Counted from the first letter of the stretch, positions 12,001 through 23,011 are shown. The stretch: DNA of 64,000 nucleotides from Echinometra lucunter (GCA_029962745.1 CM057153.1:38102307-38166306), one strand, 5' to 3'. Translations and numbers: made by a program. Notes: generated by a model not told the origin, from the sequence alone.

Positions 12001-15000
12001 AAGCCGTCTGTTTGCTTTCTTGCCTTGTTAAATCACAATTCCATCATGTTCATACTATTCAGTCACTATAGGGTTTTGTGAACATCCTGGAGACGTTGCC
12101 CACGGCTGGTGGTCATCAAACTACACCTATCCTGGCTCCAGACTCACATTAACATGTGATACTGATTACGCCATCAACGGGAGCAAAACGATCGAGTGCA
12201 AACCACGTGACGCTGATCAGAAGATTGACTGGGACAATGAGATTCCACATTGCCAACCCCTGACAAGTACATTGCAACCAACAGAAGGTATGTACATACA
12301 TCTAACCTGATACGTAAACGTCCACATTCATCATGATTACGATCCACTATTACCCCTTCATTCACCACAGCTCAAAATCTCAAACTTAACCCAAGATCAA
12401 CTAGTTTCATATGACTTCAATACACTCGAATGACCTGCATTTGGAACGGGTATAAGGGACAAGGTTGTTAAAATCCCAACAAAATTATTCGACGCATAAA
12501 TGTCATTTTGACAAATGAATAGACATATCAATTTGGGATTGATCAGGAAGCTAAAATCTTACATAACGACACCCATCCCTGATTTTATCTCATACATGCA
12601 GAAAGGAGACTTATTTCACTTCCATTTATTGTACTATCAAGCGATTCGAATACTTTTGAATGTATATATCCTCAAGTGATGTGAATATGGATTGCTTCTC
12701 AGTAATCACAGAGTGCAAGTGTGTAAGTAGGTAGTGATTCTGTGATGCAATTATCGTAGTTGATGCCTAAATGAGGAATTCAGTGAATACCAACTAATCT
12801 TGTAATTATAACATAATTTTACCAACTGTTTAATTTCTGTGAAGCTGCTTTCCATATGTTCTATGTTCATGATCTTGTCTACACTTAACTATGAGCACAT
12901 TTATGAGGCTATGCGCTTTATGCATGCCCGTTATTGAATAGGCTTTACTGATTGCAAAGCAATGCACAATAAATAGTTACGTGAATGCTTGTCATGCCAT
13001 GATGAATGGTAAATCAAGAAGTAATCATAATCTAAAATATTCTAGCAAAGGTAAACACTAAACGATTCCAGAATAAAAAAAATTCCCAGCGATATGGATA
13101 TATGATCCATTCCGATCGAACGTGCCTTTTATAAAGCAATATCATAAGCTCAGAGGAATTTAATGTTTCCTTCTGAAATATATTAAAAGACCAACATTTG
13201 ATTCCATCAGATTTTGTCTTTCAGAGAAACTGATATTTTTTAATCTGAAATCTGAATCTAAAATTTGGCAGATCTATCAGAATCACATCGACCGATAGGT
13301 AATTGACTTTTTAAAATCCAGCATAATCGTGTCTTCAGATATTGATTCACCTGATCCACAAGCTATGCTTTTAAAGGTTTCCTCCACAATACAACGAGCA
13401 TTTATTTATTCACTTATCATTCATTTGTACTAAATTATGATATATCGTTGATTTCATAATGATTTTGATATGCGAAAGTCAATGTTAACATTTTATTTGC
13501 TGTTATTGTAGAAATAAATGAAATGAAATATTTTACCATCTTTGTTACTTTGTTGTTTTGTTCCATTTTACTAGAGTACATCACTGGCTATTGTTTCTTG
13601 ACGATGTGCAATCGAATGCCATTGAAAGTGCAATAACATTCATTCAGTCCTTAGTTCTTATAGATATTAAATATCATGTTACATCAAAGACTTGGGAAAA
13701 CATCAGTTGCATGCAAACCCAAATCCCTGCACGCTCTCTCTCACACACGCACAAACCAATGAGTAGGCCTATACACATTTTACGCTCTTGCAACCATAAG
13801 CACTGCTATGATTTTTTGTTGTTGATAGGAATAGGGGCTGCAGCTCTCTCGTCCCAGACACGCCTGTTATGTAAGCCGATAACTGGCACAAAGCAGTAGA
13901 TAACAGTGTGTGATTACAATTACAACAGGGAATTTTTATACCAACATTTCAATGCATGTTCTTCGAAAGCGTTGATTTTTAACTGTTACAGTAGGCCGAT
14001 GGATCTTTATCCTTAAAACAAAGCATTTTTTTTTTCCTCAATCTAGAATTAATTCAAATATAGATATAGTAAACAGGATATGTAGAATATGCAGTGTGAT
14101 TGGTGAGATTTGCATCACGTGATGTGCAGAAATTTTGTTATAGTGCATGATCGTAAAACAAAACTGCACTCGGGATAATTCAGTATAATACGTCGTAAAC
14201 ATAATCCAGTATACAAGTAGTGCATGATATAGACAATGCACTATTTACATAATAGCTAAAATACCTTTTTGGTACCACATGATGAAATGGATAGGAAATC
14301 TCCACAAAAAAAAAAAAAAAAAAATAAGGGGATGTGATCCTACATGTATCTTCTACATGTCTATGCGAAACTGACTTGTCATGAAATAATCAAGAGAAGC
14401 TGATACGAATTTAACATTTTTTATTTACTTGTTATTTTACATAGGTTCAAAAAGAAAGTACCTGGTTCCCCTTTTCTTCTAACTATTTTTCCTTCATTTT
14501 TGGCCATTATTTTTAGGCTTGTACACCATCACTCCTCCTCTCCATATATGATATATCTAAACCGATATGAACAACACAAACAATTCTTTATAAGTGCACT
14601 GTCTACGCAGGGAAATGTAACTGGTCTACGTGAACATAATTTAGAGTAAGCAGAGAAATGTAACTTTCCCTGGAGTAAGAGTCAGTGGAGAAGGAACTAT
14701 TTATTAAAGCATTCACAAATTACTTATAGATTTTCTTTTGCTTCGTACACAGCAGCCAGTGGCGTCCGGCATCATATCCAAATGGTTCATTTACCAGTAA
14801 GTGATCTAACCCACACCTTTCTTTAGTTGAACAGAATCAACACATTTTAAATGCACTGGAAAGTTAAACAGGGGATATACAGTGCGTCCCCCCTAAAAAC
14901 TCCCATCTAGCCGACAAAGTCTCACCCTATCTCACCTCCCCAACAACACGTACCACCACCCAATCCTGACTCCCATGAACACATCACTGAGTCTACCAGG

Positions 15001-18000
15001 GAAAGGTACAATGCTACAATAATGAATGGAATTCCCGTTCACTCATGCATAAAATTTTGATTTAATAAACCATAAAATTCACTCAGTAAACCTAAACTGA
15101 TTGCAACTGATCATGAATTCATCATATCACCCTCAATTCTGTAACCTCCAAAGGACTCATTTCTCACAAATTGAAAGGTGCAATTCCTGCGCAACCTAAT
15201 TTTTATACCCTTTACAAAAGTGAGCAGTGCTCACCCAAGCATGAATTATTTTTGGCCTTTTTGGTCTCATATGAAAGTTGAGTCCATGAGCTATCCGTAC
15301 ATATAAACCTTTTCTTCCAGAATCATGTGTTTTTTATTTTGCAGCCATTTCAAAAGTGTAAAGTTTTTTGGGGGACGCACTGTATATCAGTTGAAAGTTA
15401 CTTATATCAAATATGTGATAGGTAGCTGCACTTGTTTTTCTTTTTATGTAGTCATTGTTGCTGTTACACACTCTTTGCAAAAGAGAGGCCAGAATGCGAA
15501 ATGAGTCCCTACCATGTCTACTGACCCTACCTGCTTCCGCTTTATTATGATTTACCCGATTTAGACTCATCCTAAACATGCTAAAGAAAAGCAGATTGCA
15601 CAAATTTTCATTTTGCTAAACATTGCTATCACAACTAGTCTTTCCTGTCTCTTCGGAATAAAGATAATCTTTCACAATTGATTTATCATTTTTCACTTTA
15701 TGTTGCCGTGTCAACTATGATTAATTTAGACAATGTTTGAAATGTTCACGGGGGTTCACGGCCTCTGTATTAATGTATCAAGAAAATAAAATTGATTGTT
15801 CTTAAGTTATAGGGGGCTGGAATCTACAAGCTCAGCTTTTAGGCAGTCCCCTCCATTACCAACCTTTTTTCAGGCTCTTGTACACGGTGAACTATTTATA
15901 TTTACGAATCCACTGATAAGTTTCATTGTTTTACCTTGTACGATGGTTACTTTGTATTCTGTTTATGTTGGAAATGGAAAATAAACGAAACGAAATGAAA
16001 TTAAATGAAATGTAGTTGGGGTTTCTTTCCAATGGTTAATTACTTGCCCTTGTCTTCTTACCTCATATTACAGTTAATTTCATTCCTGGCGTCGTCTGTG
16101 CTGTGGTAATCACGCTAATTGTTCTACTACTCTTATGTTACCTTTGGAAGAGGTGGGCAAACAAAAGTGTTCATTATTAGAATACTTATTATTTAATTTG
16201 TATTGATAAAGACTGGCAATAATGTTGCTGGGTGATCTACAGATTCGAAAACTCTTTATATAAATACTGAACAATTCATAAATATTAAATATCATTTCAG
16301 CATTATGTTTAGGCCTATTTATTTTGTTTGTGTTAACTTATTCACTACATTTTCTCTAAAATTGAGATAACTCTGTTCAGAAATACATGGTAGGACATGC
16401 TGCTGAAGCACATATCGAAGACATACATTGCTAAGTAATACCACATTGACGATTATAACAGGTTCACAGTCGATATATTTGTATTCATAAACTTATCTCA
16501 CTTTCTTTAAAAAGGAGGTAACCATTTGAATATTTTCAAGATAGATTCAAATGATGAACGTAACAGTTTAGCTCGTGTAAATCTGTTGATGGATTGCTTG
16601 CAGTCTGTGCTAATTATCTGTAGACGTTGGATGGTATTCTACTATTTCAATTAAACCCGACTTTCGCTATAAACATGGGTGTCGATCCAAGGGGGGGGGG
16701 GGATGGCGTGTACAATCATTCCCCCTAATAATTCACCATGAAAAGCATGAAAAATTTCATAGCCTCCTATAATCCTAAAAATATAAAGAAAAAAAAAAGA
16801 GAATAAAGAGAAAAAATAAACATTTTTTAAAAAATGAAAGGTCAAGGAAAAGGTTTTCAGCGTTCGCTCGCTTCGCTCGCATTTTAGTGTATCCCAACCA
16901 ATGAGGTTATAACACTGTCTTGATGAAAGCAAATCGGTTTGCATCTCGTCTTTCTATCAAATAGTATGCTACTACTGTTCTACTCATAGTCAATATCTTT
17001 TGTTATTTGAACCAATGCCAGTTAATATTTTATCAGGGTTTATTATGAAATGATACTGGTTTGCATCTCGTATTTCTATCCATTGTTATATATGTACTAG
17101 TTTGATATTACTTCAAGGAGTCGAACGGCAAGAAGACCCATAACAGAAGAATTTTCATGAAATAATGGCCTGTGCTGTGACCGGTAGCCCATTCCTATCT
17201 TACCAAATATATGAGAAAGGAGGAAGCTGATAAAATGTACGTTATCAAAATCATAAAATTGGCGTAACAGAAGAACCTAGCTGTTCTCAGTATTAAAAGA
17301 TAGCCCTTTCTCGCTCGCTCGCTCCGCTCACTAATAGAAACAAGATCAGGAGGCAAGCGCTCTTATACCCTCAGCAAAGTGTCCGAATATTGTGATATTT
17401 TTACAGCGAGATGTAAAGCTTCTCTCGAATACAGGGAAATGGTACATCATAAAACCCATCTAATTCATTCGATCTCCATCTCCAAATTTTATTGTCCGAG
17501 AAAGGACATTTTTTTTTGCCCAATTCATCGTGGGCCCGGCAGCCACTGAGCAGCGCCAGATCGACGTTGCTCTATCCTTTTCAATTCTTGAACGCCAAAG
17601 AAGGTAGCAGCAACTCCCATCTTTTAACGTCTAATGGTATGACGCGGCCGGGGTTCGAACCCGCGACCTCCCGATTGTGAGGCGGACGCTCTACCTACTG
17701 AGGCAACACATCGGTTTGGTGGAAAGTCTACGTTTTACTAGAAAGAAACGGGGTTTTTGTCGGTAGCTCGCTTCGCTTGCTCATAGAAACAAAATGGTTT
17801 TAGATGGCAAGCGATGCACCAAAAAGCATCATATTTGGCAATCAGGTGATCAAAACTATTTAGATATCTTTGAGGCTATCAAAGAATGTAAATTTTTCCC
17901 TTGCTCGCTGCGCTCACTCGAGGGGGCCCTTTGGCTCAGTGGTAGAGCAGTGGTCTCGTAACCGGGAGTACCCGGGTTCGAAACCAAGTAAATGCGCTAA

Positions 18001-20095
18001 TACCCTTTGGTAAGGTATTAATCCTCATAACCAAGTCCTTCGGAAAGGACTTAAAGCCGTCAGTCCCCTGGTTGCGTATTAACAAGCATGCACATGCTTT
18101 CTTAGCAGTCAGGTAAAATAACCAACCATTTATATATATATACTTTATGTAGATAATTTATATACCTATAGTGGATTTTGATGACAAAATAACACTTCTA
18201 ACTAAAAGAGTGTGTTTTCCGCTGTCTCCCCTCCCTCGCTTGTAATATTTGAAATAGGGTGGTTTAGAAAAGTAAACAATAATTGGACCAGCGAGGAGTG
18301 CTGAATTAGTCAGACATTTTAAATTGCTTAATTGAGTGTACTTTGAGGACAAATAAAATTTCTTATATAGCTAGAAAGTGAAATTTTCGGCTCGCTCGCT
18401 CGCTTCGCTCGCTCCCTAAATAAAAAACGGGATAGTTCATACTCCAAGTAAAGGTCAAAATCCCCCAAAGTTCTCATTCAAGTGATGAGGATGCCCCTCT
18501 GCGATATTGTTTGAAAACAATTTTGTATGCTTAACTGGAGGAACGGTATATTAGACTAATAATGCAGAGATATGGGCAGCAAAAACAAGTCCTATCCCCC
18601 CCTCTTATTTAGTCCATCCTTCACGTTTGATCCTCCACACCCTTTCCCCCGCTCGGTCACTTTGCTCAGCGGTCGAGGATATTTGGCATCAGTCATCCCC
18701 CAACCGCGAACACAAATCGACACCCATGGCCATTAAGTCATGTTAAACAAAAGGAAAGCTCATAGCTCGGTCCAACTTCCTTCGTTAAAACTTTAGACCA
18801 GGGACGGGTTTAGTTTTAGCAGAATACAGGCCATAAAGTCAAAAGGAAAGCCGTTTAGCAAGCAAGTAAGCAAGCAAAATGATGGTTTGGCTGAAAAAAC
18901 ACAGTGATGATAGTACAAAGATGGAAATTATTTTCTCCTCATCTTTTACAGAAAGCTGCATGGATCATTCACTAACAAGCAGTTAACTGTGAGAAACGGA
19001 CCTACTACAAGTGCTGATGACTCGTCAGTGGCTAGTGTAACACCTATCAAGTCCACTAGTCAAGAAGCAGAAATCGAGTCACTTATTTCGGTAACTTCTA
19101 CTCAGATTTGCTCGGAGTCATCCAATCGTAATGGACCGTGCGAAAAAACGGTCAAAGAGAACCCCCAGCAAGGAGAAAGTCCTTCATCAGTACAATCTGA
19201 GATAAAATCACAAACAGATGTAAACATAGTTTATGCTACAGTTAATAAAGACAGTCGAGATCATCAAAATTCATCAACCCCAGAAGTGGATAAACGGGAG
19301 ACGAGAGCAGATGCTATTCTTGAAGGCTGTGATGAGAGGGCGGAAATCCCAGTCCAGTACCCTCAACAAACCTTCTGTGGTAAATCTCACACCATGAGGA
19401 ACCGACCACTGCCTCAGTGCCCGAAGGATGAAGCCATCAAACCTCCGGTAGCTCCCAGGAAAGCCCAAACCTTAACGCGAAAGGATCGAGCTAGAGCTAG
19501 CGACTTTTCGATTGACACCACTAAAGAGAATCTTGCACCATCTACTGCTCCTCGAGACAAGGTTCATGTAAACAAGAAGGCACCAGGTGGATCCACGCCG
19601 TATGTGAAGGCTAGAGGCAAGCGGGCTACGAATACGAAGAATAAAGTCGATCATCAGGTTGAAGGGGTTTCTTGTGATGACAACGCAGTCTCTGCTTCTC
19701 AAAGGTTTTCGGATGTGTCATCATCTGCATATAGCACAATCGATCATTCTCCAGAAAAAGGGAATATGTCGTCTCTGGACAAAACTGAAAATTCACTGTC
19801 AAGCAACAATAATTCAAATTCTGCTTTGCAGGTCATCAAAGCCGTGCCTCCAGAACAAGTGTACTTCGATATTGATGACGCAAATGGCGACGAGGTGTCT
19901 AAGGGCATGACCGGAAGTGATTTGGGATTCAATGGAATATTCGGCGATAACTTAAATCCGTCTACTACAGCAGTCCAGCATGCGAGCAACCTGTACCATA
20001 CACTGGAGCCGACAGACGCAGAATATGACGACATTAGAGACACTGAAGCTAAATTTGACGGTAATGGATCTTATGATCTTTTGAATTTTGAATAG
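87..20095 (+). CDS. Receptor copy A: SRCR-like/WSC/CCP/TM protein with tyrosine-motif tail (5' end outside window)
   Basis: This is a gene-level entry. The best-supported exons are 87-314 (SRCR-like), 8315-8587 (WSC), 12072-12287 (CCP/sushi), 16074-16152 (transmembrane) and 18952-20095 (cytoplasmic tail, stop at 20093). Every one has AG/GT borders, and each extracellular module exon starts after one base of a codon and ends with one base of the next (phase 1-1), so they join in frame; the TM exon ends in phase 2, which the tail exon completes to Arg. The architecture is a type I membrane receptor: extracellular modules, one helix, then a tail of about 380 residues. By comparison with copy B, a CUB exon should lie left of position 1, and no signal peptide is in view. 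Possible extra exons are 699-888, 7215-7376 and 7869-7929. A Ty3 element, a hAT-like element and a MITE sit in its introns. Ligand and function are unknown; a pattern-recognition or adhesion role is inference from the modules. Confidence 0.75.
699..888 (+). CDS. Possible exon of copy A, unrecognised
   Basis: It has a plausible acceptor (CTTCCAAG), a donor (ACAG|GTATGT) and an open frame that follows the SRCR-like exon in phase 1, encoding about 63 residues with two cysteines (DICILP and DFCAYR). It ends in phase 2, which does not match the phase-1 start of the WSC exon, and copy B has no matching sequence. It may be a chance open frame. Confidence 0.25.
1065..1197 (+). repeat. 5' LTR
   Basis: Begins TGTAGCATCG and ends in ATTATA(T). 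It matches the 3' LTR over its full length with a C/T difference near the start (1070) and a T/C difference near 1161. It is very short for a Ty3 LTR. No clear CA terminal dinucleotide is present. Confidence 0.9.
1198..1207 (+). promoter_or_regulatory. Primer-binding site of the Ty3 element
   Basis: TGGCGACGAG lies directly after the 5' LTR. It is complementary to the CTCGTCG-CCA 3' end expected for a tRNA-Ser(GCU)-type primer; the tRNA end is recalled from general knowledge of animal tRNA-Ser, not from this window. Confidence 0.65.
1218..1980 (+). pseudogene. gag of the Ty3 element, broken
   Basis: The frame opens with ATG at 1218 (MNLPQFERFS) and carries a capsid-like region. A run of 21 T at 1393-1413 interrupts it; the capsid reading resumes near 1430 (ESAKKALEKHF). 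A zinc knuckle of the C-x2-C type with a PHRHKPCPAKG core lies at about 1861-1941. In-frame stops TGA (1816) and TAG (1942) break the frame around the knuckle. The knuckle form is typical of the mag/SURL group. Confidence 0.75.
2131..5232 (+). pseudogene. pol of the Ty3 element: protease, RT, RNase H, integrase, broken
   Basis: The protease motif VIDTGAS lies near 2185. From 2615 to 4849 a single frame of about 744 residues holds reverse transcriptase (TLDLNSGYHQIEL; catalytic NISDDLLVFG, where many Ty3 elements have YxDD), RNase H (TDHKPL and an N-terminal VDAGPLGLGAVL), the integrase zinc finger (HEGHQ then CLSCQ) and the DDE core (VDFADL, CTDNG, NGEVERF). A frame change separates the protease from RT (2334-2615), and another near 4770 moves the integrase C-terminal region into a different frame ending at 5232. 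That C-terminal part is basic, with an Asp run and an Arg/Pro-rich end. Length and order are normal for the family; the breaks make it non-functional as it stands. Confidence 0.85.
5233..6306. other. Non-coding tail of the Ty3 element
   Basis: About 1.07 kb between pol and the 3' LTR with no open frame of note. It holds a two-copy tandem repeat of about 60 bp (5806-5935, unit containing AGTTGTTTTATCTTATGA), an A28 run at 6069-6096, and the polypurine tract AAGGTGAGGAGGAA at 6293-6306 directly before the 3' LTR. Confidence 0.7.
6307..6439 (+). repeat. 3' LTR
   Basis: Begins TGTAGTATCG; two base differences from the 5' LTR over 133 bp. It is preceded by a purine tract and followed by unique AACGGGGGCAGG. 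Confidence 0.9.
7215..7376 (+). CDS. Possible exon of copy A, faintly MRH/CIMR-like
   Basis: The acceptor is TTATAG (7209-7214) and the donor is ATT|GTAAGT at 7377. The exon encodes 53 complete codons with phase 1-1 borders like the other modules. Visible pattern: a cysteine (KTCKLD), VDLRRPL, then YFITPCSHC. A Cys...DL-pL...Y-x-x-x-PC layout recalls the first half of mannose-6-phosphate-receptor-homology domains, but the similarity is weak. Copy B lacks the surrounding ~600 bp altogether. Confidence 0.35.
7869..7929 (+). CDS. Possible 61-bp exon of copy A
   Basis: A strong acceptor (TTTCTGCTTCAG) and donor (GTAAGT) enclose 61 bases open only in phase 0, giving 20 codons with two cysteines (QCIVDL to LNCF). 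Copy B has the same signals and an open frame at 31,894-31,834. It ends in phase 1, which fits the WSC exon, but no exon found upstream ends in phase 0. It may be optional or not used. Confidence 0.35.
8315..8587 (+). CDS. Copy A exon: WSC domain
   Basis: The acceptor is TTCTTCCTCAG and the donor is GATG|GTATGA; the exon is 273 bp, phase 1-1. It encodes a full WSC module: FGYRGCF at the start, then CLQTCYAMSFQLAAIRW, DGCYCLN, RCILECDS, GTQCPP and a final FHYD. Spacing of the eight cysteines fits WSC domains, which are carbohydrate-linked modules in yeast stress sensors and polycystin-type proteins. Copy B has the same module one codon shorter. Confidence 0.85.
8701..11213. mobile_element. Composite hAT-like insert in copy A
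   Basis: Comparison with copy B shows an extra block of about 2.5 kb in the WSC-CCP intron of A. It opens with CAGTGGCGTAGATAGG, a terminus like that of the hAT-type elements elsewhere in the window, and closes near CATAGATACGCG. Inside are two related ~200-bp units (about 9205-9390 and 10970-11200), each starting with a GCGAGGG-type motif and containing TCTAAAGCATTTACC-like sequence and a GTGCCGCCC end. Target duplication could not be resolved, so the outer ends are approximate. No coding region is seen. Confidence 0.55.
12072..12287 (+). CDS. Copy A exon: CCP/sushi domain
   Basis: The acceptor is CACTATAG and the donor is AGAAG|GTATGT; 216 bp, phase 1-1. It encodes a complement-control-protein module with four cysteines in order (FCEHPGDVAHG, LTLTCDTDY, TIECKP, EIPHC) and the WD..IPHC closing signature. 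One NYT and one NGS glycosylation site are visible. Such modules mediate protein binding on cell surfaces. Directly upstream of the membrane exon in both copies. Confidence 0.85.
12288..14879. other. CCP-TM intron of copy A, no gene
   Basis: AT-rich sequence that largely matches copy B in reverse. Candidate splice signals around 14755-14796 occur but the donor is missing in copy B. Nothing else recognisable. Confidence 0.5.
14880..15382. mobile_element. Mariner-like MITE in copy A
   Basis: Terminal inverted repeats CAGTGCGTCCCCC at both ends, 503 bp, flanked by TA on each side. The same place in copy B (near 26,861, minus strand) reads as an uninterrupted GGGATATATCAG, so the element inserted into a TA in copy A, or left B precisely. 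No transposase frame is present. Confidence 0.85.
16074..16152 (+). CDS. Copy A exon: transmembrane helix
   Basis: The acceptor is CATATTACAG and the donor is AAGAG|GTGGGC; 79 bp, phase 1 in and phase 2 out. It encodes one hydrophobic helix (core VVCAVVITLIVLLLLCYL) followed by WKR, the basic stop-transfer end on the cytoplasmic side. This sets the topology: modules outside, tail inside. Copy B has a much longer version of this exon (148 bp). Confidence 0.85.
17640..17712 (-). repeat. tRNA-like SINE head
   Basis: On the minus strand an A box (CCTCAGTAGGTAGAGC) and a B box (GGGTTCGAACCCC) are clear and CTCACAA stands in the anticodon region (CAC, Val-like). The anticodon and acceptor stems pair poorly, so it is a tRNA-derived repeat and not a working tRNA gene. 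It lies inside the 2-kb hAT-like element. Confidence 0.7.
17925..18141 (+). repeat. tRNA-Thr-derived SINE
   Basis: The head has GGCTCAGTGGTAGAGC and GGGTTCGAAACC with a TCTCGTAA anticodon loop (CGT, Thr-like). The body contains CCTTCGGAAAGGACTTAAAG and CAGTCCCCTGGTTGC, of a type shared by many marine-invertebrate SINEs, and the 3' end is a short TA repeat. Nested in the hAT-like element, so it is younger than that insertion or moved with it. Confidence 0.75.
18952..20095 (+). CDS. Copy A exon: cytoplasmic tail with ITAM/ITIM-like motifs
   Basis: The acceptor is CATCTTTTACAG; the leading A completes the Arg codon begun in the TM exon (YLWK-R-KLHGSF). About 380 residues, Ser/Thr-rich and with no fold that I recognise. 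Counting from the GTG codon at 18989, tyrosine motifs are IVYATV (Y82), VQYPQQ (Y124, YxxQ), SAYSTI (Y248), QVYFDI (Y292), LYHTL (Y336), EYDDI (Y346) and SYDLL (Y362). YHTL and YDDI are six residues apart, the spacing of an ITAM; Y82 and Y248 fit the ITIM consensus. RPLPQCP (139-145) and PVAPRK (153-158) fit class I and class II SH3 ligands. Together they suggest a Src/Syk-type signalling tail; this is inference from motifs. Confidence 0.85.
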
Positions 20096-23011
20096 ATGAA
20101 CAACAATCAACATAATCAGAAAATTTGTTTTTCTCACTCACATGAAAGACAAAGGATAATTATAGATAGCGACCAATAACAAAACTTAAAATTGCCCCTC
20201 CATTTATGCGTTCGGAAAGAAATGATTATCAAGTTCAGGTAATTTCTTTGACTCATCTCTATGCGATCGCCTCCTAAAAACTAATGAAGTTATCTGAGAG
20301 ACCAGTTAAATTCTGAAAAGTCGCTTCATATGTTTCTTTCGTTACGGCCACACTGGTAAAAAACTTCTAAAAAGTGTGATGCTTGGAATTCCGATTCTTG
20401 TGTTCTTCTCATAAACCTCAAAACACATACGCACACAACTTCGCATTGCATAAAAAATAATTGATATTGTAGGAAATTCACTTCTGCAGCATGACTGCTA
20501 TACATATTCTAAATTTAATGATAATCTACTTTGCAATGTAAAGGAATGAATTTTTCAAATGCATAAACAACATTCACCCTATGAAAACTTTTTGAAACTA
20601 ATGAAATTACACATTAAGGTAGGGCACATATAGCTAAGAACATTATATCTGATAAGAACATAATTGTATATGATACTATTATCACGCAGTGTTTGTACAT
20701 CTACATCATTATATTTTTTGCATGTTACTTCAATATCTTTAGGATTGATGTGAATTGGGTGTTATCTATCCGGGGTAGCTACATAAGTACTAATACTGAT
20801 CTATCGGCTAGATCTGCAATATACATATGCTTATTCATTCTTTTTTGGGGTGTGTGTGTTTTATTAAGGAATCAAAACATAATACAATCTTCACAGACAG
20901 ATATAAACTGATAGGTTACAAAAAATTACGGCATATTACAATATTCACAAATAATTGGGATTATCAGTGCGCTTATTCACTCTTGTTTTCCATCTTGCAG
21001 GATGTCTGTGAATTTTGTGTTAATTTCTTTCTTTTCTTTTTCCTTTCTGTGGAATATTTTCCAATGGAAATCCAATTTCATTTCCAACTTTTCTACCTTA
21101 CGTAATCAATGATGAAAATAATTAGTTTACTTTCTTTTATCCTTTTCTTTCATTTCCTTCTTTCTTACTTTCTATTCTCCTTTCTGTAAAGGGGCTTTTC
21201 CCGTTTTGACAGTGCCAAAGGTACAAAATTTGAATATTTATATGGAAGTATATGCAATAATTTCTTATGAACTTTGATACTTTACGGACGTCGCAATGTA
21301 GACATTAGGTATATGTGGTGCTATGAAGTACTTTTGTATTCTTATTTACGGTGCATACTAGTAATAATCAATTATAACATTTCTTATATTCCATTTTGAA
21401 ATATTTTATTCATTCTTATACAAAAACAAGAAATAAAAAAAAACAACTTCTGATACTATCTGAACGTTCTAATGAATATATTTGATATTAACATTTTTAT
21501 TATCATTATACATTATCTTCAAGAGGTATTTTCATATTCTCGTGTGTAGTGGACGAAATATTATGCAATTTAGCAATATTTTTTATACACTTTTTAAAAA
21601 AAAAATCGTGCATTTTCCGTGTATATGGGTCAAAGCTATTTCTGATAAACTACAATGAAACAACACTGTTATCAGACTACACCGCAATTTATTTTGATAC
21701 TGTCCATTATATCTTGAATGAGTCTCATTTTATCACTTGTTTATGTCTAAAATATATATATTTAATTTTAGCTTTCATTGTACTTTGTTTTACTTTCGAC
21801 GTGCAATAATGAGTAAGCTAATTATTTCTATAGATAATGAAAATGAATGCTATACTCTCATATCCTTAACACTGTCGGATAGTAATGATGTGACAGATTA
21901 TAAGTTTCAAATTTTTATTTCTGTATTTACTCATATCATTGTGCACTGGCTCCGAAACATCACATGCCTTTCACGCTGGTGGCAGATAAGATCACTAGTG
22001 AAATACATTTTGAATTATATCACGGACCTAACGCCTCTTACTTCTTGACTTTGTTATGAGTACTCTACGTTTGTGAGTGAGCATAGTGATGATGAAAGAT
22101 GGTAATGATTGATTATAAAGTTAGTAAATAATACAAAATCATAGACCATAATAATAACAAGAGAGAACGCTCAATGACATCAAAAAATAATGGACCATAT
22201 TTACAATAAAGAGATGAATTCCAAATGACCTATGTATGTTCATGATAGCTATATATAGAACCCAAATAAAAATGATTTTTTTTTTGTGTCTGGCAGCCCT
22301 GAAATAATGTTTTTTATTGATTCTCCCAGGGATGAAAATTTAACTCAAGCCTCATTCGCAACAACACATTTTTAAAAGCTTTCTTGTCTTGTTTTGTTTT
22401 GTTTTGGTTTGGGGGATCAGCTACATTTCTTTAGTCATACTTCTCAACCGACTCCAAACCGATTCCAAACCATGGGTAAAATGGGTTACTACCTTTATTT
22501 ATACCGGAAGATCAGGCCTATATAGTATTGCTCTTGCCTTAAATCTACAAGCTGCAAGGAAGAGATCGTGGAGTTAATAGAATGAGACATTAATTGGAAT
22601 TGCTTGCCGTCGGGGGGGGGGGGGGGGGGGGGCGTATGTCTCACTGAGGTCTGTACATCAGTCGCGTGAACGAAAACGTAGAAAAGGGTTGTTTTTCAGA
22701 ACCAGACGGGGAACCCGGGGATCCCGTTAATGATATAAAACATAGAAAAAATATGGAAAAGGGGTTAATTCAGAGGTATGATGATGCAATCCTTGAATAA
22801 AATCCCTGTTAATGGTACAAAACTCGGAGATGTTAAACACCCTTCCCTAGCTCAGCTTAGGGTATCAAAACCACTCCTAATTTAATCCCGTTCCCACGGG
22901 GTATGTCTAATTGAGGACTGTATATCATCCACCACACGCAAAAAAGGAAAAAGGGTACCGTTATAGCCTTTTTTCAGCACAGGCGGAGAAAGACGGGGAA
23001 CCCGCGTATTC
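20096..23011. other. 3' flank of copy A and spacer of the inverted duplication
   Basis: From 20,096 to about 20,825 the sequence matches, in reverse, 24,362-23,640 beside copy B. After that the match stops and AT-rich unique spacer follows, with a G22-class tract near 22,612-22,632. No gene is seen. Confidence 0.7.

Larger units (their letters stand above)
16674..18728. mobile_element. hAT-like non-autonomous element, 2.05 kb, in copy A
   Basis: Ends are inverted (CATGGGTGTCGAT / ATCGACACCCATG). Flanking 8-mers GCTATAAA (16666-16673) and GCCATTAA (18729-18736) each differ by one base from GCCATAAA, the empty site kept in copy B (25699-25706, minus strand), so an 8-bp target duplication is well supported; that length is characteristic of hAT elements. 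Several copies of a GCTCGCTTCGCTCGC-type motif are spaced through it, and a tRNA-like sequence and a SINE are nested inside. No transposase remains. Confidence 0.85.

Noticed and set aside
14755..14796. Small exon between CCP and TM in copy A (acceptor ACACAG, donor GTAAGT)
   Set aside because: No acceptor choice gives a length divisible by three, as the CCP and TM phases require, and copy B lacks the donor.
17492..17680. Short protein ending in TRPGFEPATSRL
   Set aside because: This peptide is the usual translation of a tRNA-like B box, not a gene; the same applies to the GIEPGP frame over 36,821-37,123.
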